Below, in pieces: positions 6,228 to 7,593 of a DNA stretch of 7,593 nucleotides (positions are counted from its first letter, which is position 1; each line of letters starts with the position of its first letter). The stretch is taken from contig URYW01000084.1 in NCBI GenBank assembly GCA_900552145.1, forward strand, positions 1-7,593, written 5' to 3'. This DNA comes from an uncultured Collinsella sp. Lineage in GTDB: Bacteria; Actinomycetota; Coriobacteriia; Coriobacteriales; Coriobacteriaceae. A model generated the notes under the pieces. It was given only the letters and a program-made list of their open reading frames with translations. It did no database searches and was not told the origin of the DNA. A program made the translations under genes and the position numbers.

Positions 6228-6284
6228 CTACATCAGCCCGCTCAGGGCGATGTCGACGGCTTCGTTGAGGTCGTCGGTGATGTG
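6228..6284. repeat. Right direct repeat of LOG 3' end (attR-like)
   Basis: 57 bases identical to 1879-1935, here forming the last codons of the intact LOG-family gene. Similarity to the left copy continues to about 6357 with 10 mismatches in 130 bases. Confidence 0.8.
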
Positions 6285-6986
6285 CACGAGTTCGGGATCG
6301 AGCGGGCTGATCATACCGGCGTCCATCACCGGACCGTTGAGCCAATCGAGCAGGCCCTGCCAGTACTCGCTACCCACCAAAACGAGCGGCATGCGCTTGA
6401 CCTTGTGCGTCTGCACCAGCGTGAGCACCTCGAACATCTCGTCGAGCGTACCAAAACCACCGGGAAACACGATGGCGCCCGAGCTGTACTTAACGAACAT
6501 GGTCTTGCGCACAAAGAAGTAGCGGAAGTCCATACCCAGGTTCACGTATTTGTTGAGCCCCTGCTCGTGCGGCAGCTCGATACCCAAACCAACTGACTTG
6601 CCGTTGACGCTCGCCGCTCCCCTGTTGGCCGCTTCCATGATGCCGGGGCCGCCACCGGTGATAACCGCCACGCCGCGCTGGGCAATCTTACGGCCGACCG
6701 TGCGCGCCGCCTTGTAGAGCGGATCGGTCTTGGGCGTACGGGCACTACCGAAGATGGTCACCGCAGGCCCTAACTCGGCAAGTGCGCCAAAGCCATCGAC
6801 AAACTCGGCCTGGATGCGCAGTACGCGCCACGGATCGGCATGCAGCCAGTCGGTCGACTCCTCGGGCGCCAGCAGGTTGGCGTACGTATTGTCCTTAGGA
6901 ATCATGGGGCCGCGCATGACCACGGGGCCGCGTCGGTACGTCTCGTCGTAGGCCGGCTCGCCCTCGACGTTCTCATTCTTAATCAT
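6228..6986 (-). CDS. LOG-family (TIGR00730) Rossmann-fold nucleotide phosphoribohydrolase
   Basis: A 252-residue protein of the LOG (Lonely Guy) family, whose members release the base from nucleoside monophosphates such as AMP or cytokinin ribotides. Visible motifs: FGSAR (79-83), the nucleotide loop GGGPGIMEAANRGA (111-124), the basic FFVRKTMFVKYS (157-168) with R160 and K161, and the catalytic PGGFGTLDE (175-183) with E183. The N-terminal 70 residues are a longer extension than in the short plant-like enzymes. The ATG at 6986 is chosen because AGGAG (6992-6996) is five bases upstream; an upstream ATG at 7058 would read through the terminator-like hairpin. The last 42 codons are duplicated at 1879-2009, so the 3' end may have been replaced by the island. 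The physiological substrate is uncertain. Confidence 0.92.
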   Translation of the reverse strand: MIKNENVEGEPAYDETYRRGPVVMRGPMIPKDNTYANLLAPEESTDWLHADPWRVLRIQAEFVDGFGALAELGPAVTIFGSARTPKTDPLYKAARTVGRKIAQRGVAVITGGGPGIMEAANRGAASVNGKSVGLGIELPHEQGLNKYVNLGMDFRYFFVRKTMFVKYSSGAIVFPGGFGTLDEMFEVLTLVQTHKVKRMPLVLVGSEYWQGLLDWLNGPVMDAGMISPLDPELVHITDDLNEAVDIALSGLM

Positions 6987-7000
6987 GGGTACTCCTATCG

Positions 7001-7050
7001 AGAAAAAGAAAAGCGGGCGGGGTCGACGCCATGCGCCAAACACCCGCCCG
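7001..7050 (-). terminator. Rho-independent terminator or attenuator directly before the LOG ribosome site
   Basis: On the minus strand CGGGCGGG (7043-7050) pairs with CCCGCCCG (7014-7021). An inner GGCGC-ATG-GCGTC hairpin stacks within the loop, and the stem is followed by CTTTTCTTTTT (7002-7012). This is a classic intrinsic terminator. It ends only about five bases before the AGGAG of the LOG gene, leaving no room for a promoter between them. It either closes the tgt transcript while LOG depends on read-through, or acts as a regulated attenuator in the LOG leader. Confidence 0.8.
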
Positions 7051-7199
7051 AACATCAACTATTCGGTATGGTACCCACGTTGCATCAAGCGCTTGCAAGG
7101 CATCGGTCAGCGGTCGCGCAGCCGGCGTCAGCGAATGTGACGAGCAGCTGCCGCTCAACCTTTGCCGTTGCCCACGCTCTGCAAGCGTGCCTGTCGCCC
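7051..7199 (-). other. Intergenic region between tgt and the LOG terminator
   Basis: About 150 bases with no gene. It has a short hairpin CACGCT/AGCGTG (7173-7189) just after the tgt stop without a T-run, and a perfect 10-base palindrome CAAGCGCTTG (7086-7095). A LOG promoter could lie here if the downstream hairpin is an attenuator; candidate boxes (TTGCAA, TTGATG, TACCAT) are poor and wrongly spaced. Confidence 0.35.
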
Positions 7200-7593
7200 T
7201 TAGTAATCCACCGCAGCAGGACTGTTCATCCAGTCGCTCACGAATGCACCGTAACGGCCCTCGATAATGGCCTGGCGGGCACGCTGCATAAGGTTGAGCA
7301 GGTAGTAGATGTTGTGCATCGACAGCAGAATGCCGCCGAGCATCTCCTTCTGCGTGACCATGTGGCGAATGAGCGCGCGGCTGTAGCCGCCCGTGCACAC
7401 CGGGCAGGTGCAGGTGGGATCGATGGGGCCGTCGTCGTGCGCAAAACGCGCGTTGCGGAAGTTGAGGCGACCCTCGCTCGAGTACGCTGTGCCCATGCGG
7501 CCGGTGCGCGTCGGCAGCACGCAGTCGAACATGTCGATGCCGCGCATCACGCCCTCTATCAGACAGTCGGGACTGCCGACGCCCATCAGATTG
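7200..7593 (-). CDS. tgt: Queuine tRNA-guanine transglycosylase, C-terminal part
   Basis: Last 130 residues or so of bacterial TGT; the gene runs off the right edge, so its start is not in the window. TGT swaps guanine 34 of GUN-anticodon tRNAs for preQ1 in queuosine synthesis. Seen here: LMGVGSPDCL, the catalytic loop GIDMFDCVLPTRTGRMG with the nucleophilic Asp of FDCV, and the zinc site CTCPVC plus the histidine of SMHN, followed by the dimer-forming C-terminal helix. All key residues are present. It ends with a TAA at 7200-7202. It reads in the same direction as the LOG gene, with 213 bases and a terminator-like hairpin between them. Confidence 0.95.
   Translation of the reverse strand, partial: NLMGVGSPDCLIEGVMRGIDMFDCVLPTRTGRMGTAYSSEGRLNFRNARFAHDDGPIDPTCTCPVCTGGYSRALIRHMVTQKEMLGGILLSMHNIYYLLNLMQRARQAIIEGRYGAFVSDWMNSPAAVDY

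Larger units (their letters stand above)
1879..6284. mobile_element. Putative 4.3-kb non-autonomous island inserted at the 3' end of a LOG-family gene
   Basis: The boundaries are the 57-bp direct repeats at 1879-1935 and 6228-6284; one repeat plus the interior is 4349 bp. The interior carries the primase-helicase protein, one copy of the 66-bp palindrome and a toxin-antitoxin pair. It is visibly less GC-rich than its flanks: 33 of 60 bases at 2881-2940 and 26 of 60 at 2041-2100, against 46 of 60 in the DegV gene at 1201-1260. The old gene end lies beside a terminator, while the intact gene's stop is followed by toxin-antitoxin control sequence. No integrase, transposase or relaxase is present, so the element is either mobilised in trans, decayed, or arrived by homologous recombination. 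The exact ends are inferred. Confidence 0.55.

Noticed and set aside
6213..6596. 127-codon plus-strand ORF opposite the LOG 3' end
   Set aside because: Antisense shadow of a well-supported LOG-family gene, without a ribosome site.
7173..7189. Terminator of tgt
   Set aside because: The stem is only six pairs and no T-run follows on the minus strand; the hairpin at 7001-7050 is the better terminator.

Overview
The window looks like a piece of the chromosome of a GC-rich actinobacterium of the gut-associated Coriobacteriia, possibly Collinsella or a relative. This rests on very GC-rich housekeeping genes, the style of the proteins and clear AGGAGG-type ribosome sites; no marker gene here fixes the genus.

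Layout: (1) 37-1716 holds two divergent core genes, a HAD-family phosphatase (minus) and a DegV-family fatty-acid-binding protein (plus), separated by an operator-like intergenic region. (2) 1732-1881 holds a 66-bp palindromic repeat and a strong bidirectional terminator. (3) 1879-6284 looks like a 4.3-kb inserted island. It is bounded by a direct repeat that is a duplicated 3' end of the LOG-family gene (57 bp perfect, 130 bp with 10 mismatches). Inside are an AT-richer stretch with several inverted repeats (2023-2426), a 984-residue primase-helicase-PLD-like protein of the TOTE conflict type, a second copy of the 66-bp repeat, and a YafQ/DinJ-type toxin-antitoxin pair. (4) 6228-7593 returns to core genes on the minus strand: the intact LOG-family (TIGR00730) gene and the 3' end of tgt, with a terminator-like hairpin directly in front of the LOG ribosome site.

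Reading: before the insertion, the DegV gene and the LOG gene were probably convergent and shared the terminator at 1818-1866. An element then entered at the 3' end of the LOG gene, restored the reading frame with its own copy of the last codons, and left the old end as a fragment beside the old terminator. The cargo is typical of defence or genome-conflict islands: one large nucleic-acid-processing NTPase plus a toxin-antitoxin pair that could stabilise the island. No integrase or transposase is visible, so mobility would have to be supplied in trans or has been lost. The conflict-system role of the large protein is inferred from its domain architecture, not shown by the sequence.
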